A stretch of DNA of 64,000 bases from Dactylonectria macrodidyma (Eukaryota > Ascomycota > Sordariomycetes > Hypocreales > Nectriaceae): the NCBI GenBank assembly GCA_020744425.1, contig JAGMUV010000004.1, positions 2,108,001 through 2,172,000 of the forward strand, in the 5' to 3' direction. Of this stretch, positions 11,264 through 23,588 are shown one piece after another (position 1 is the stretch's first letter; the number at the start of each line of letters is the position of its first letter). The position numbers and the translations under genes are program-made. Below the pieces are notes generated by a model that ran no database searches, was not told the origin of the DNA, and worked only from the letters and a program-made list of their open reading frames with translations.

Positions 11264-14200
11264 TGCGATCCCGCCGAGGAACCGGTTCCACCCATGACAA
11301 CGACCGCCGCGAAGACATCATTGGAAAGCTCAACATGATCCAAAGGAGCTCGACCGAAAGCGCTGGCCCGCCTGGCGGTGCCAAAATGCGCCTCTGGGGC
11401 TCTGCCCTGCGCAAAATCTCCAGCATCAGCGCTACTAAAGACTCTGTAGGTCCATTCCCATGTTGGTCCTCGTCGTTTTGAAAATACCCATCTGACTTTG
11501 GCAGCAGCATAGATCCCACCTCACCCCCTCTGAATCAGACCCCAACGACTCTTTCCTCAATCCTAGATCGCCCGACTCCCACTCCGCCAATGTATCCCTC
11601 GACGGCCCCGAGACCAACATCCGCCAGCTTCAGGGCATCGTCCAGCGCATGCGCGCCGGCCCCACGACGCCCCATCAGATCGATGCCGCTTACAAGGAGC
11701 TAATCAAAGTCAAGGACCAATGTGCCAGCCTATGTCGGCTCATCCTCCAAGAAGCTCTGCGCAGGAATCGGGACATTGCCAACGGTATCGATAACCTCCC
11801 GCGCCGAGACTCCTCCGTTGAGTCCCCTCGTAGTCCTGGTGCTGTCTATGATACCCGAAGCTCCTTCAGTGGCAGAAGTCTCGCCGAGGTGGTGTCGGGG
11901 AGTGTTACCAAGGAGCCATACACCACCGACTCATGGCTGAGCGTCATCCGTGACTGGAGGACTTTTCTCGAGGCTCTAACCGAGTCATTCAAGATCAGTC
12001 TCGCCGATACCTACCGAAGTTATGAGCGCGATGCCACGCAGGAGATGATCGATGCTCTGTTTGCGAGCAAGCGCTTCCGCAAGGAAGCCGTTCTTCGTAT
12101 GCGCAACGCCAGTGTGACCCGAGTGATGTCAGCAGATCCTCAATTTGTGCGTCTCAAACCGTGACTAGTGAATCAGATAATTGCTGACCCTTCCGTATAG
12201 TTCCCCAGATATGAGATTCGTTTTCGCAATTATGAAAAGGTCAAGCAAGAGTTGAATGACATTCGGCAGCTAGTACAGACCGGCGAGTCGGGCATTTCCA
12301 CCGACCGCACCATTGAGGAACATGCCATATCTCCACACGGGGACGCTATCCTTGAGTTCGCCAACATCTCCATGGAGTCATCTCCTCATGACCCCGCCTT
12401 CCGTTTCCGAGTCTCGTCTTACATGCTGGCCGAGACCTCTCCCATATTTGCCCGGATGTTCGCGGGACACTCGAGCAGTTTACACCTCTTCGATAACGAA
12501 GACATCACAGCCCAGCTACCACCTCCTCCCACCAAATACTTCTGCAAGGACGGGTCTGAAGCGAAACTATATCGCATGCCACAGCGCGAGTTGAATAAGT
12601 TGTATTCCCTCGAGATACTCCTCCACGCGGCCCATATGCACAACGAGAAGGTTCCTCGCGAGGTCAATTTCGAGCAATTTGTCGCCATCGCCGAGTGCTG
12701 CATGAAGTACAAGAGCACGTCGCCCTTGGAGCTGATTGTGGAGCACCGGTGGTTGCCACAGTGGATGCATAAAGGCGCAGACGACATGCCCGACGGTCTT
12801 TTGGTCATCAGTTACGCGTTTGGCCTGCGACAACTCTTCTCACGTATGTCTAAGACGGCCATTCTTAATCTTGTCGATGAGAAGGAACTTCAAGCCAAGC
12901 CATGGCCGCCAAAGATCAAGGCCAAAATATGGGCCGTCCGTTGCGCAAAGGTTGCCCAAGTTCATGCTTGTTGCGTCAACACCGCCCAGGAATACATCCG
13001 ACCTCCTGCGGGGAGTTCGACCGCAGAACCAGACTCGCCATCGGCGTCTGAACCTCGCAGCAACTTTGCAGCCAGTGTTCCAGCCACGATGCTAACCAGT
13101 ACACCGAGGTGCCCAAAGGGCAGTCACTGGTGCGACGCTACAAACATGGGGTGGCTCATGCTGGTCTACAACGAGATGCATCTCCTTCCCCACATCATGC
13201 GGCCGAATGTTCTATCTCATATGCCTGAGTCGCAACCTCCCCCTCGAAGCCTCGCACAAATCGTAGATGTTCTAAGGAGGATCCCCACTCCTCCGACACC
13301 TGTACATGGTGGTGTCTGCGATCCGGGTCCAGCATTTCGAGCAGCGATCAATGATATTTACAACAGCGTCTTGGGACTGACTCTTTTCGATATCAGCGGC
13401 AAGAGTCACGGTTGGGCACTGTCCAAGCATCGGGAACATGAGCCCCAGTCTCAACTCAATCGAGGTCTCGGGCGTATGGCTGCTCATGATCACTCCCATA
13501 GCGTTGCAACTGAGTTCCCCGAGACCATTCGGCTACGAATCATGTGTGAGATTGCGGAGCTGGATGATCTTCACGCTACGGCGATGATCAACAGAGCATA
13601 CTTCGAGACATATAAGAAACACGAGCTATTCCTAATGCGCAACATCCTTCGCATGGATAGAAGACGAGCAGGAAACCGTCGCCAGGCAGTACCATTGAGC
13701 ATCACCAACGCAGAGGAGAAGGTGTTGAAGAAGGAGTCGGATGAGCTTAAGACGACGATTGGCAACGAGACGGATGGCCTCACCCTCCGCAGTGACGACG
13801 AAGACGAGGAATACTCGGACTCGGACGACGACATGAGCATTTACTCATCATCACTGGCTCCGTCAATACAGCGTTCGGTCGGCCGCGATTCATTTTCACG
13901 GAGCACGGATCACCGAGGATCGGCGGATCCCGTGTCAGACACAACCGGGAGCCCCACACGGGCCGATCGGACACCAACGGATACTCCCACGGCACGGTCC
14001 AACAGTCCGGGATCACCAACGACGCCACGACAATCCCCTATTGATCCTCCACCACAGGCCACTGCGACTTTGCCCGTGCAGCCGAGCGCCATAGTGACAC
14101 CAGAAATTGACGAGCCTCCACTGACGGTGGAAGAAGCGAATCGAATACTGTGGCCCGAGTCCGCCATTAAGGCCGTAGCAGCGGCCAGTGTGACACCGCT

Positions 14201-14381
14201 GTCTGGCATCGAGGGTCAACGCGAAAAATTCCGGCTGGGCGACCCTGCACTGGCGGAAGGGCTTGAGGAGAAAACACTCGTTCCGACGGGTGAGAAGCAG
14301 TTGCGGAGTGAGCATGATCGGCGGGTCGGCTTACTGAAGGGGAAGGGTGATCCGCCAGACGAGAGCGGAGGTGGTAAATAA
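11263..14381 (+). CDS. Large BTB/POZ-like protein of unknown function
   Basis: Three exons are inferred: 11263-11445, 11508-12146 and 12201-14381, giving 1000 residues. Both introns have GT/AG ends, and the second holds a GCTGAC branch site. Residues of about 80-290 include helical, charged stretches (IRQLQGIVQRM, KELIKVKDQCASL). Residues of about 320-460 resemble a BTB/POZ fold: HDPAFRFRVSSYMLAETSPI, FARMFAGH, then LEILLHAAHMHNEKVP and FVAIAECCMKY, the usual spacing of fungal BTB proteins. The last 280 residues are acidic and Ser/Pro/Thr-rich (DDEDEEYSDSDDD). BTB domains commonly mediate dimerisation or Cullin-3 binding, but no Kelch or other partner domain is visible. The start is uncertain because the leader could hide another exon. 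Confidence 0.7.
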
Positions 14382-15011
14382 TTGTAGAGATACCATACCA
14401 TGTAGCCTTGTGGCTCTGTCCACTTGGGCGACGCAGCATTGCTTTCACGGGCACCAAGAAGAGCAAGACTTTGGATATAGGCGGGGGGGCTCTAACACTC
14501 AGAGCCGCAGATACCCTTGGCGCGAGGAGTTGTACCTGGGATAACGGAACTGGCATGATACTATTTGATGGCGTTAATGTAGCGAATTCAACTGATAGGA
14601 AACATGAGGGGTGCTGTTTTGGTGTGACGATGCCGCAGTAGGATGTGACTAGTATCATGAACTGTGATATTACAAATGTTTCGTCTTAACATCACATTCC
14701 TCGGGCAAGATAGTTGCTACAATAGGGAATCGGAGCTTCATCAGGCGGTGAGTCCACATTTTTCAGGTTCGTCAACAAAACACAAACACATAGGTATAGA
14801 GTAGATGTTGGTGTGATGATGTATTAGTGAAATAGGAGTTATCTATCTCAACCAAGGGCATTGAAGCATCAGCTTCCTTGCACTCTTTCCCTTCGTCTTA
14901 TAGCTTTATCCAAAATAGGGGATGGACAATCATCAGAGTAGCCGCCAGTTTCCTGCTTAGATTTGGCTTTTCCAGCTCTTGTCCTCAAAATTAAGCATGC
15001 CCCTCCTAACC
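14382..15011. other. Intergenic between convergent genes
   Basis: The 3' ends of the BTB-like gene and the SLC35F-like gene face each other here. I see only short, unremarkable reading frames and AT-rich stretches that could serve for polyadenylation. Confidence 0.6.
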
Positions 15012-16358
15012 TCAAGCGGTGGCTCTGCCGTTCTCGGCTTCGGCTTGGGCAGCTCGGGCGGCGTTGAGGGCCTTGAGCTTAGCAGTACCGTACCCGGCAA
15101 CACCGTTCTTCTGGTTGTCTCCCAGCCAGGGCTTCTTGGAGTCGCCGAGCATGCTACCAGCAAGGAAGTAGGTGATGAGACCGATAAGGATGAGAACAAA
15201 GGCGATGGGGTACAGGTAGTGGATGGTATAGCCAAAGACGCGGATGCCGATGATGACACCCCAGAAGTTGGCCGTCAGCAAAGAAATGTCGAAGAAGGCG
15301 GCGCTTCCCATGCGTAGGATGAAGGGGGCCAGGAAGTAGAAGATGTTGAGGCAGATAGTGTAGCCAATAATCCAGCCGATGACGTCGCCGTTCCAGGTGG
15401 CGTCATTGAAGGACTGGCGATCGAAGATGGCAGCCTGAATACCGTTGATGATCATACCAAACATGCCCATGAAAGACAGAACGTGGTAGACACGCGCGCG
15501 GGAGACGAGCCACTCCTCGAAGACATTGGATGTGCCGTAAAAGGTAGCGCCGAGGACGGCGAAGAGATCACCCTTGAGCAAGTCGATTCCAGGGCCGCCA
15601 TTGGAGCCGGTGATGTGGTCAGACGCAAGGAGGATGCCCATGCCACCGCAGCAGACAAGGATGCCAATGACCTGGAAGATCTTGTAGCGGACCTTGAGGA
15701 GGAAGAAGGAGATGACGACAACGCAGACGATGGACCAGAAGTTGATGAGCTGGGCGGACAGGATGTTGGTGTAGCGGTAGGCCAGGACGGTGAAGTAGTT
15801 GCCCTCGACGTCGAGGAAGGACATGATGAGGTACTTCCAACCGTCCGTCTTGGCGATGCGCCACCACTCGCGGGGCCCGTCGCGGTAGAGGAAGACGGGC
15901 GTGTAGATGAGGAACATGAGGATGTAGTTGAAGACGGTCTGAAAGGCGGGGATGTTGGTGCCCGCCTGGGCGAGGAAGGTGGTGAAGGTGTTGGTGGCCG
16001 TGATGCACAGCGCCAGCACCTGGCCGATGGCGAGGATGATCCAGAAGTCGGCTGTGCCGAAGTAGCTGTACCAGTGCACCGACTTGGTCTCGAGGATGTA
16101 CAGGCCTTGGCTGACGGCGGCGTCTTCGTCGGGGAGGGCGTTGGCGTAGCCTGTAGGGACAGGGTTGGCCGTGGGCGACTCGAAGCCCTTGGTGTCGTCG
16201 GCGTTGGACATGTTGTTGGTAATGTCGTTATCGAGGGTGCCGTAGGATGGCTGGGTTCGCGAGGAGGAGCTTGACGGCGTCGTCGTGCTGGTCGAGGGGT
16301 CAGGAAGCAGGTTTGTGTACTCGTTCATACAACTGACTGTGTCTATATGTTGGTTCAT
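15012..16358 (-). CDS. SLC35F1/F2-type membrane transporter (DMT superfamily)
   Basis: A single exon of 448 residues. After a Ser/Thr-rich cytoplasmic tail of about 75 residues come about ten hydrophobic helices, starting at FWIILAIGQVLALCITATNT. Characteristic family segments are LDVEGNYFTVLAYRYTNILS, QLINFWSIVCVVVISFF and GDLFAVLGATFYGTSNVFEE. These match the SLC35F / DUF914 branch of the drug/metabolite transporter superfamily; the substrate is not established for fungal members. A second in-frame Met at 16328 could be the start. The C-terminal tail is hydrophilic and alanine-rich. The gene converges with the BTB-like gene and has an intergenic region of over 2 kb upstream. Confidence 0.88.
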   Translation of the reverse strand: MNQHIDTVSCMNEYTNLLPDPSTSTTTPSSSSSRTQPSYGTLDNDITNNMSNADDTKGFESPTANPVPTGYANALPDEDAAVSQGLYILETKSVHWYSYFGTADFWIILAIGQVLALCITATNTFTTFLAQAGTNIPAFQTVFNYILMFLIYTPVFLYRDGPREWWRIAKTDGWKYLIMSFLDVEGNYFTVLAYRYTNILSAQLINFWSIVCVVVISFFLLKVRYKIFQVIGILVCCGGMGILLASDHITGSNGGPGIDLLKGDLFAVLGATFYGTSNVFEEWLVSRARVYHVLSFMGMFGMIINGIQAAIFDRQSFNDATWNGDVIGWIIGYTICLNIFYFLAPFILRMGSAAFFDISLLTANFWGVIIGIRVFGYTIHYLYPIAFVLILIGLITYFLAGSMLGDSKKPWLGDNQKNGVAGYGTAKLKALNAARAAQAEAENGRATA

Positions 16359-18429
16359 TGTCAGTATTCGGTTTGTCTAGATGTAGAGATGTCTGGACGC
16401 ATGTATAGATACATGTCTCTAAGCATCAAGAGTCGCGTCGCACAACTCGAGTCGACAGCGCAACAGGAAAGAACGTACATTGTATAGTCCTTTCGCAAGT
16501 GTATACGAGATACAATGTGTAATTCGCAGATATGTTCCGTAGTAAATGCGGAATGTATTCAATTCAACCGATGAAGAAGGTTTCTCAAATTCGGTGAAGT
16601 CTTTCTAAACGTCCACAGGGGAAGTTTTGCAGCAAGCGCAAAGACTCAAAGTCGCTCGCTGGATGGCTTATTGGCCAAGGGGGCACATGTAACGATGTGC
16701 CCGGGCGTAGTATGTGAGGTAAAAGGTCGAGTTGGAGCACGTCGACATGGGCTGGTGCGACGAAGGCAGAGAAAGAGAGGGAGAGGGAGGAGAAGCTGGT
16801 CGAGATGAAGGACGAAACGGCGCGGGGTTGAAAATAGAGTAGAGTTGGGTTGAGCTGAGCTGCACGTGTGTCCGCTTTTAGCAGGTAGACAGACAGACAG
16901 ACAGTGATAAACTCGAGAGATCAGCTGCAGCAAGAATACTCAAGACGGCAGGGGAAACGGGCGATCTTGTAGGTCGAGGATGCGAGCAAGTTGCAGAGTC
17001 CAGAGTCGAGGTGGTATGGATGGATGGATCGAAGGTCCCCAATGGCTGCACGCCACCTGCAGCCACTCTGACCATCTGAATTTCTTTCTTTTTTTTTTCC
17101 TCGTTAATTTTCAGCCCAGACCACCGAAAGAAGCAAAGTCGGCAGATCTAGCCCGCAAGAAACCCATTCTGGGCCTGGTTATTGGGTGGAGCTGGTCGTC
17201 CGTCTCTTTCACAGTGGACACTCTGCCGCGAAGCCAAGAACTCGCTGCTAACGCCATAGGGGCAAACCGCCCTAGCACCCCTGCTGTGAGCAAGTCGACT
17301 GTCCACTGAGACCGCTGGACGACACGGCTATTGCGGCGCCTTTTCTTTAGCGGCCCTGCGGCGTTCTTCACGGTTGGTAACAGAGGCCGCAGCGGGCCCA
17401 AGCTTCCCCCACCCCGCTCCGTGTGGGTGTCATTACAGTGCTGACGGGGACACAAGCAGTGGGGGTCTTTTACACAATGAGAGATGCTGGGCTCGCGCTG
17501 CGACGTGTGATTATTACGTTTCAACCGCTATTGATTGACTCGATCAAATTGAGCTCCAGATGTGTCGGCCGAGCATTCATCTTGAGACATATTGAAACCG
17601 AGGTGTCTTCACATCGACTGGCGAGCAACGACGCTTCAACTGAGCATGTACGATACAGCCAATAACTCAGTGGATCTCACAGGCCCCCCTCCATCAGCCC
17701 AAGCCCATGTTGGTGGCGGGCAGGCGTGACTTGGGCTGGCGGCAGCGGCGCGAGCAGAATCAATTCTTTGTCTAATTCTCGTCTGGTTTGTATGCGTGTG
17801 AGACGCCGCAATGACAAGGGCACGAGCTAGGAGAACGTGGGAAATCAGACACATATGGTGATGTCGAGAGCGACAGGGTTCAGCAAGCAGAGCGTGAGAT
17901 TCGTCAATTATCTAGTTAACTAGTATATATCGGGTGACATGCCCAGTATCAGGGCACTTGAGTTGAGTTGAGGTTTTCTCTCCATTCCTTCATCATCCGC
18001 CATTACCTATCCAACGCAACACTACACCAACCTTATTAATACGACCTAGTAGTCTCTATCATTTTAACTCATTACTACTCGTGTGAGTATATTGTGCTGC
18101 TTGTGCAGCCCGTGCCCCTTCTCAGTTCTCCATCGAATATTCCGAGAGTCAAGGTTGCCCTAGGATCTCAGCCGAGACCTAATCCTCGATCCAGTCGGTG
18201 ATTTCTTCGGTGTAACCAGGTCAGAGCCAAGTTTACACTCTGTTCCAGGAAAGAAGAGTGCATAACAACGCTGGTGCATGTTTTCAGCAACCGGTGCCGA
18301 TTTATCTTGCGGATCGTGGACTGCATCATTGACACAACAGCACCGTTTTTGTGCCACACAGCCGGCGCGGGCTTTCCCAACAGACACATCGAGCGATGCG
18401 TCTTGGTGCCAACATCACGCTGGCCGCCG
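16359..18429. other. Intergenic region upstream of the SLC35F-like gene
   Basis: No supported gene. The first 700 bp is probably the SLC35F-like promoter and leader. TATATAT at 17924-17930, followed by a CT-rich stretch, could be a plus-strand promoter, but the only downstream frame (ATG 18278, 118 codons) has no recognisable features. Confidence 0.5.
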
Positions 18430-18978
18430 TCATGACCCAGTGAGAACACCAGCCATAGCAGACCTCACCGTTTTTGCTACCCAAACGTTGGTGGTCGTTC
18501 CATCGGTTTTTGAGGAATCGTCTTTGTTCAAGTTAGCTCTTGATTCCTCGACAGCGGTGCACACTACAATGCAAAAGACTCACGGGGAAGAAATGTCATC
18601 CGGCTGTCTGTGGGAGAAGTATCTTGACTGGTAACAGGTGCCTCGCGTTCGGGCAGCGCTGAGATCTCACGCAAGAGGAGGTCATGGCAGTCTTGTTCTG
18701 ACTTGACAGTAAAGGTTGCGGTACTTGACGCATAGCCTATCAAAGTGGAATAGGTTAGTATTGCATTCACAATCATAGCCAATTGAGCTCGTCGCCATTG
18801 TACGCTGATATTCATGTTGACTTTAGCCAAGTGATGGCGGGATGTAGCGAGTTGAAGGGTGAATGTGTGTACTTGGCAACCTACCTGACTTGGTTGGCGG
18901 CAACACCTTGGGGATGGGGATGGTCGGCATATTGTTACTTTGACCTTCCGTTGTCAAGACCGTCGTGTCCCTGGTCAT
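18430..18978 (-). CDS. Tentative small three-exon gene, no recognised domain
   Basis: Exons 18978-18885, 18736-18584 and 18521-18430 join in frame to give 112 residues. The first intron has a GTAGGT donor and a TACTAAC branch site; the second has GTGAGT, GCTAAC and an AAAG acceptor. TATATAAG on the same strand at 19248-19256 fits a promoter. The product starts MTRDTTVLTTEGQSNN, is Ser/Thr-rich and has one Cys; there is no signal peptide, membrane helix or family I recognise. An alternative third donor (GTGAGG, near 18470) could extend it into a Cys-rich frame ending at 18160, but the phases do not fit cleanly. A plus-strand frame (18278-18634) covers the same DNA. The splice sites are good; the coding evidence is weak. 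Confidence 0.3.
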
Positions 18979-20843
18979 GAATACCCAAATCCCGTGTCTT
19001 GCAAGCGTTTTGCGATGTTGGCTGGCCGGACGAGGCGAACAGATGAAGTTGTCAACGGCTGGGCGCGGGACGGGGACGGAGAAGAAGACTCCGATTGCTG
19101 ACAACTTTTAGCTGGTTTTAGTGCAGAGTGTTGGTCCGAATTGGGATTGAAAAGTGCAACTGCGGGTAGAATCCGAGAATAACCGGGTGAAGTTGCAACA
19201 ACGATCTCAAAAAGAAGCCAGGACACAGCAGAGATCCGTGACGAAGACTTATATACGCCTCGTCGCATTCATAGCCTCTCCGGCCTCCGGGGGGGCACGA
19301 GCCGCGCGAGCGCAACCCGGCCCTGGAAATAAGCATCGCTGGCGGCCCGGAGGTGGGGCGGAGTGCGAAGCATCGTATTTCGTACCGGGCAGACGAGCTC
19401 CACGACCACACCTTGCGTCGGGGTTTGGCCAATTAGATTGCTGAAGAGTTGCGGGGGTGGCCTCGCAGCATCATCCCCCAAAAAGGCATCGCCAGGGTCC
19501 CAGCTGTTGGAGAGGAGGAGTTGCTGAGCGTCCAGAGCGGTGCGTATGCCTCGTAATGGAATTCGGAAGAGGAGGAGTTGGTAAGACTGGTTTCGTTTCA
19601 TCTTTTTGGGTTTTAGACGTGATCGGTTTCCTCGGAAACCCCAACTTTGGAGATCGTGAATATGCCATCGGAGATCTGAGGTCTGAATGTTCAAAAACAT
19701 GTCCCGTCAACCAGAGTCGGTGCCAAATCCCTCCGTTCCCGTATCCCCAACTCAGCCAAGATCCATTTCATTGCTTCTGATGCCCCAAAACTCTAGGCTT
19801 CCATCGCCAGGCAAGCGAGGACGTCGTCTTCGTCCTCGTCATCCTCGTCGCCCGTCGTCGTCGTTCCTCGGACTCGGAGATGACAGCAGATGCTGGTCTA
19901 CGTAACCGTCGTCATCACCGTAACAGTCGAGTTGTCGCAATCTTCGGAGTCTTCGGTGATGATGATGGTGAACTAGCGAAAAGCCATGAGTCTATTTTGC
20001 GGTTTTGGGGATAGTGAACATCGTAACGTGATGCCAGGCAACCGTTTAGAGCAGGTGAGGGGCAGGAGCCGCATCACGCCGAAGAAGAGAACACATATTC
20101 GTCATAGATAATTTGGAGTCATATCGTATATGTGTCTATGTTTTCCTGTTTCTGGAAAATGCTGATGATTTCCATGCTCGCTGGCTCATGTCATTGCTCT
20201 GAAGTCGGTAAGAGTATCTCGTTCTGACCAGTCTGACACGGTATCAATGGGCGATATCAACGTCCCATCAGTTTCCGTGCTAATGCTCAACCCAGTAAAG
20301 ATCCAGCTCGTTGCTTACCTAACCTCGTTCTTCAAAACCCCAGATTTGCTACCAAGTACACAATGATACACTACAGCACTGTCTCTCATTCCAACATGTA
20401 TCGTCGCAAGCCATTTCATGAGACATGGCAGTCTCATGACCCTGGTCAGAAGGACTGCTAGCAGGTGCCAGCCTAGACCCTCGAGCGAATGCAGACGCCC
20501 CAGACCCACTAACGCCCACGACGTCTCGCTGATATCCCCTATCAATGGCCGCTTTGCCGCTGTAGCGGTAGCGGATGGTCCCTGCGTCCCCCCCGATTAC
20601 GGCTTATGTAAACGGGCGTCTCAGGGCATCGCAGCCAATCCCAGACGGTCAGCCCCCAGAAACGGCTATCAGGGTCCTCCTCACGTCATTGCTCATTGTT
20701 CCGACCTCCTAGCCCTCGTTCCCAACGTGACTCTTCTCCTTTCTCTTCTTATCAAGACAGTGTTGAACGCGATCCTTCGTTGTTCCGTTGTCATCATCGC
20801 AGGAAAATTGATCGTCAGGGTTGCCCCCAGAGCAATTTTCGCC
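18979..20843. other. Intergenic region upstream of the metallophosphatase gene
   Basis: It holds a minus-strand TATA-like site (19248-19256), a TCG/TCC low-complexity stretch near 19820-19870, and the probable leader of the gene starting at 20844. The open frame from 20418 to 20843 runs into that gene but lacks conserved features, so I treat it as leader. Confidence 0.5.
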
Positions 20844-22713
20844 ATGATTATTCGAACATCAATCGCGGGCGCGGTCCTCGGCTCGCTCGCACATGCGTCA
20901 CAGCCCAATGCCGCCGAGCCCGTCGCCGCTCCCATGAGGGGCCTCAAATGGGGCCAACTCAACTTTCTACATACCACCGATACCCATGGGTGGTTGGGAG
21001 GACACCTCCAAGAGTATGATTACCCTCCGGAAAGATACATAAGGCATCGGTGCAAGACTAACCACCTCCAGACCCCAGTACTCAGCCGACTGGGGTGACT
21101 ACATCTCATTCACCCATCACATGCGAAAACGGGCCGACGATGAGGGCATTGATCTCCTCGTCATCGACAGCGGCGACCGCGTCGAGGGCAACGGGCTGTT
21201 CGACGCCTCCCATCCGAAGGGCCTGTTTCAGTATGGCATTTACGCCGAGTCCGATGCCGACCTCCTCTGCACCGGCAACCACGAGCTCTACAAAGCCTAC
21301 TCCGCCTTCTGCGAACATAACATCACCGTCCCCAATTACAAGCAAAACTACATTGCCTCGAATTTAGACTACGTCGAGCCTGAGACGGGAGACCGCGTGC
21401 CCCAAGCACAGCGCTACCGCAAGTTCAAGACGAAGAACCTGGGCATCGAGATTGTTGCATTCGGCTTCATCTTTGACTTTGACGGCAATGCCAATAATAC
21501 CGTCGTCCAGCGTGTTGCAGATACCATCAAGGAAGATTGGTTTCAGGAGGCTATCCGTGAAAGTCCCGATCTATTTGTCATTGTTGGCCATGTTGGTCTA
21601 CGCATGGAGGAGTTCAAGACCATCTTCACAGCCGTGCGAAAGCAGAATTGGGACACCCCGATCGTATTCTTCGGTGGCCACGCCCACGTCCGCGATGCTC
21701 GCCAGTTCGACTCCAAGGCGTTTGCCATCGCCAGTGGTCGTTACTTTGAGACTATCGGATGGGTGTCAATTGACGGCATCAAAGCTAATATGGATGATGG
21801 AGGGGTCGAGACAACCACCTCCCCATCATTCACCCGCCGATACATTGACACCAATTTGTTTGGCTTGCATTACCATACCGGGTTGAACGCAACCACGTTC
21901 CCGACTAGGCACGGCAAGAGGGTTACCGAGACAATTGCTCGTGCCCGCAAAGCGCTTGATCTCGACTACCAATTTGGGTGCGCTCCCAAGACCCTCTGGA
22001 TGAGCCGCGCCGAGTATCCTGGCGAGGACAGCATCTACTCGTGGATCACAGACGAGGTGTTCCCTGACATTATCACCCGCAAGGACCGCAAGGACAAGCC
22101 GAGACTCGCCATCACCAACACGGGTGGCATTCGCTTCGATATCTTCAAGGGTCCTTTTACTCGTGACACCACGTATACCGTTAGCCCCTTTACGAGCGGG
22201 TTCCGGTATATCCCAGATGTCCCATACGCGGCCGCCTCGAAGATCATCCACCTTCTGAATAGCGGTGGCAGGATATTCAAGGAGCACAGCCTCGATACCC
22301 GACTTTTAACTATCCCGCAACAGAGATTCCCCGTGCCAGTTTCTACTTCCGATGAAACTGAGGATAACGAGGAAGTCCGACTTGAGCTGCGAGATCTCAA
22401 GAAGGAGCCCAGTCTCATTGCGGGATACACGACCAATGACGACTTTGGCGACGACGGTGACGACACCGTTCACGAGGCCATCAAAATGTACCACCAACCC
22501 AACTGCATCCAAGGGGAGATTGGATTTCCGGAGGACGGAGAGCCGGAAACGGTAGATGTTGTGTTCCTTGACTTCATTCAACCCTGGATCATTCCAGCCC
22601 TCAAGTTTGCGGGTGCCGACTACACCGACGATGATGTTGAACTGTACATGGAGGGTACTTTGACTTACAAGATGGCAGAGTGGATCAGTCAGAACTGGAA
22701 GGGCGAGTGCTGA
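20844..22713 (+). CDS. Secreted or vacuolar calcineurin-like metallophosphatase (5'-nucleotidase type, YHR202W-like)
   Basis: Two exons, 20844-21013 and 21072-22713, give 603 residues. The intron has a GTATGA donor, a GACTAAC branch site and a CAG acceptor; the joined sequence reads [17 protein letters not shown] signal peptide ([19 protein letters not shown]) precedes the catalytic domain. Metal-binding motifs run in order: TTDTHGW (Asp46, His48), DSGDR (Asp92), GNHE (Asn126, His127), VGHVG and GGHAH. That is the two-metal phosphoesterase core followed by a 5'-nucleotidase-type C-terminal half ([20 protein letters not shown]). The closest family I recall is budding-yeast YHR202W and its filamentous-fungal relatives, whose substrate is not established. 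An acidic insert ([23 protein letters not shown]) lies near residues 470-490. Confidence 0.88.
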
Positions 22714-23281
22714 GGTAGATAACATGGATTTGTTTATTTTAAGCTTGCCGCTGGGGCGTTGAGTTTACATGGATACTACTGCATTGGGAATTGGCCGGGA
22801 CATATAACTTCAGTGAATCAGGTTGATACGGAGGTATGGATTGATAGACGATGGACTCGGAGTCATATTGGATGACTTTATATACTTACTTGCACACAAT
22901 TTGACACTTATTTCTCTCATATCATATCCATCTTGGGGTATTGTAGTAGATTGCAACGGCTGCTAGTGCTACCTATCTAAGAGTTTTCAACCCCGCAACC
23001 AATGTTTTATATGACAGCTGTCGACAAGGATCGTAACTCATGCGAGCATGAAAAGCAAATGTACTAAAAGCGAAGCCGAAGATGTCCTACCCATCCTCCC
23101 GTCTCAAACCGCTTCCGTACATCCACATCGAAGCCCGTGTATTTGTTCAAAATTTAAAGTGCCGATTAAATCTCATGAAGGAGCGATGAAGAAGTGGAAA
23201 CAAAAAGCCCGGCGCGTGTCTGGAGAAAGGCTGAAACTCCCTTTCTGGCTCGCATTTGTCGTCCCGTGATGGAGGAGTCGC
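22714..23281. other. Intergenic between convergent genes
   Basis: AT-rich 3' flanks of the metallophosphatase and the small secreted protein. A 73-codon plus-strand frame at 23048 has no recognisable character. Confidence 0.6.
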
Positions 23282-23588
23282 TTAGGGGAATTCGAAGTCC
23301 GGGGGAACGCAGTAGGGGCTGAGGCTGGGGGGGAAGAACTTGCAGATGGTTTCAGGGGGGCATTTTCCGCCGGTCTGTGAGGTTACTCTGTTAGCAACAC
23401 GTCCAACTTAATGGTGATGTATGCGTTCAAGGATGCGGATAACGAGAGAAAGAGGCACTTACAACCCATCGGCCGGAAGTGTTGCAGACTCTCCAGGCGT
23501 ATTTGCCCTGGCAGTCGTAGGTTGCTGGCGTGCAGCGTGCGGCGGCCACGGTGGCCATGGCGGCGACGATGAGGGCGGAGAACTGCAT
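23282..23588 (-). CDS. Small secreted cysteine-rich protein
   Basis: Exons 23588-23463 and 23374-23282 are separated by an 88-bp intron (GTAAGT donor, CACAG acceptor) and encode 72 residues. A clear signal peptide (MQFSALIVAAMATVAAA) leaves a mature chain of about 55 residues with six cysteines spaced C-x6-C-x8-C-x12-C-x5-C-x9-C, including WRVCNTSGRWV and GGKCPPETICKFFPP. Six Cys suggest three disulphides. The C...C...C-W-V...CP..T.C layout is loosely like the small CBM19-type chitin-binding module, but I cannot confirm that. Such proteins in fungi are often apoplastic or cell-wall proteins. The promoter region is a CT- and AT-rich stretch at 23600-23750. Confidence 0.75.

Noticed and set aside
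15483..16274. 263-codon plus-strand frame rich in Asp, Glu, Val and Gly
   Set aside because: It is exactly antisense to the well-supported SLC35F-like gene and has the composition typical of such a mirror frame.
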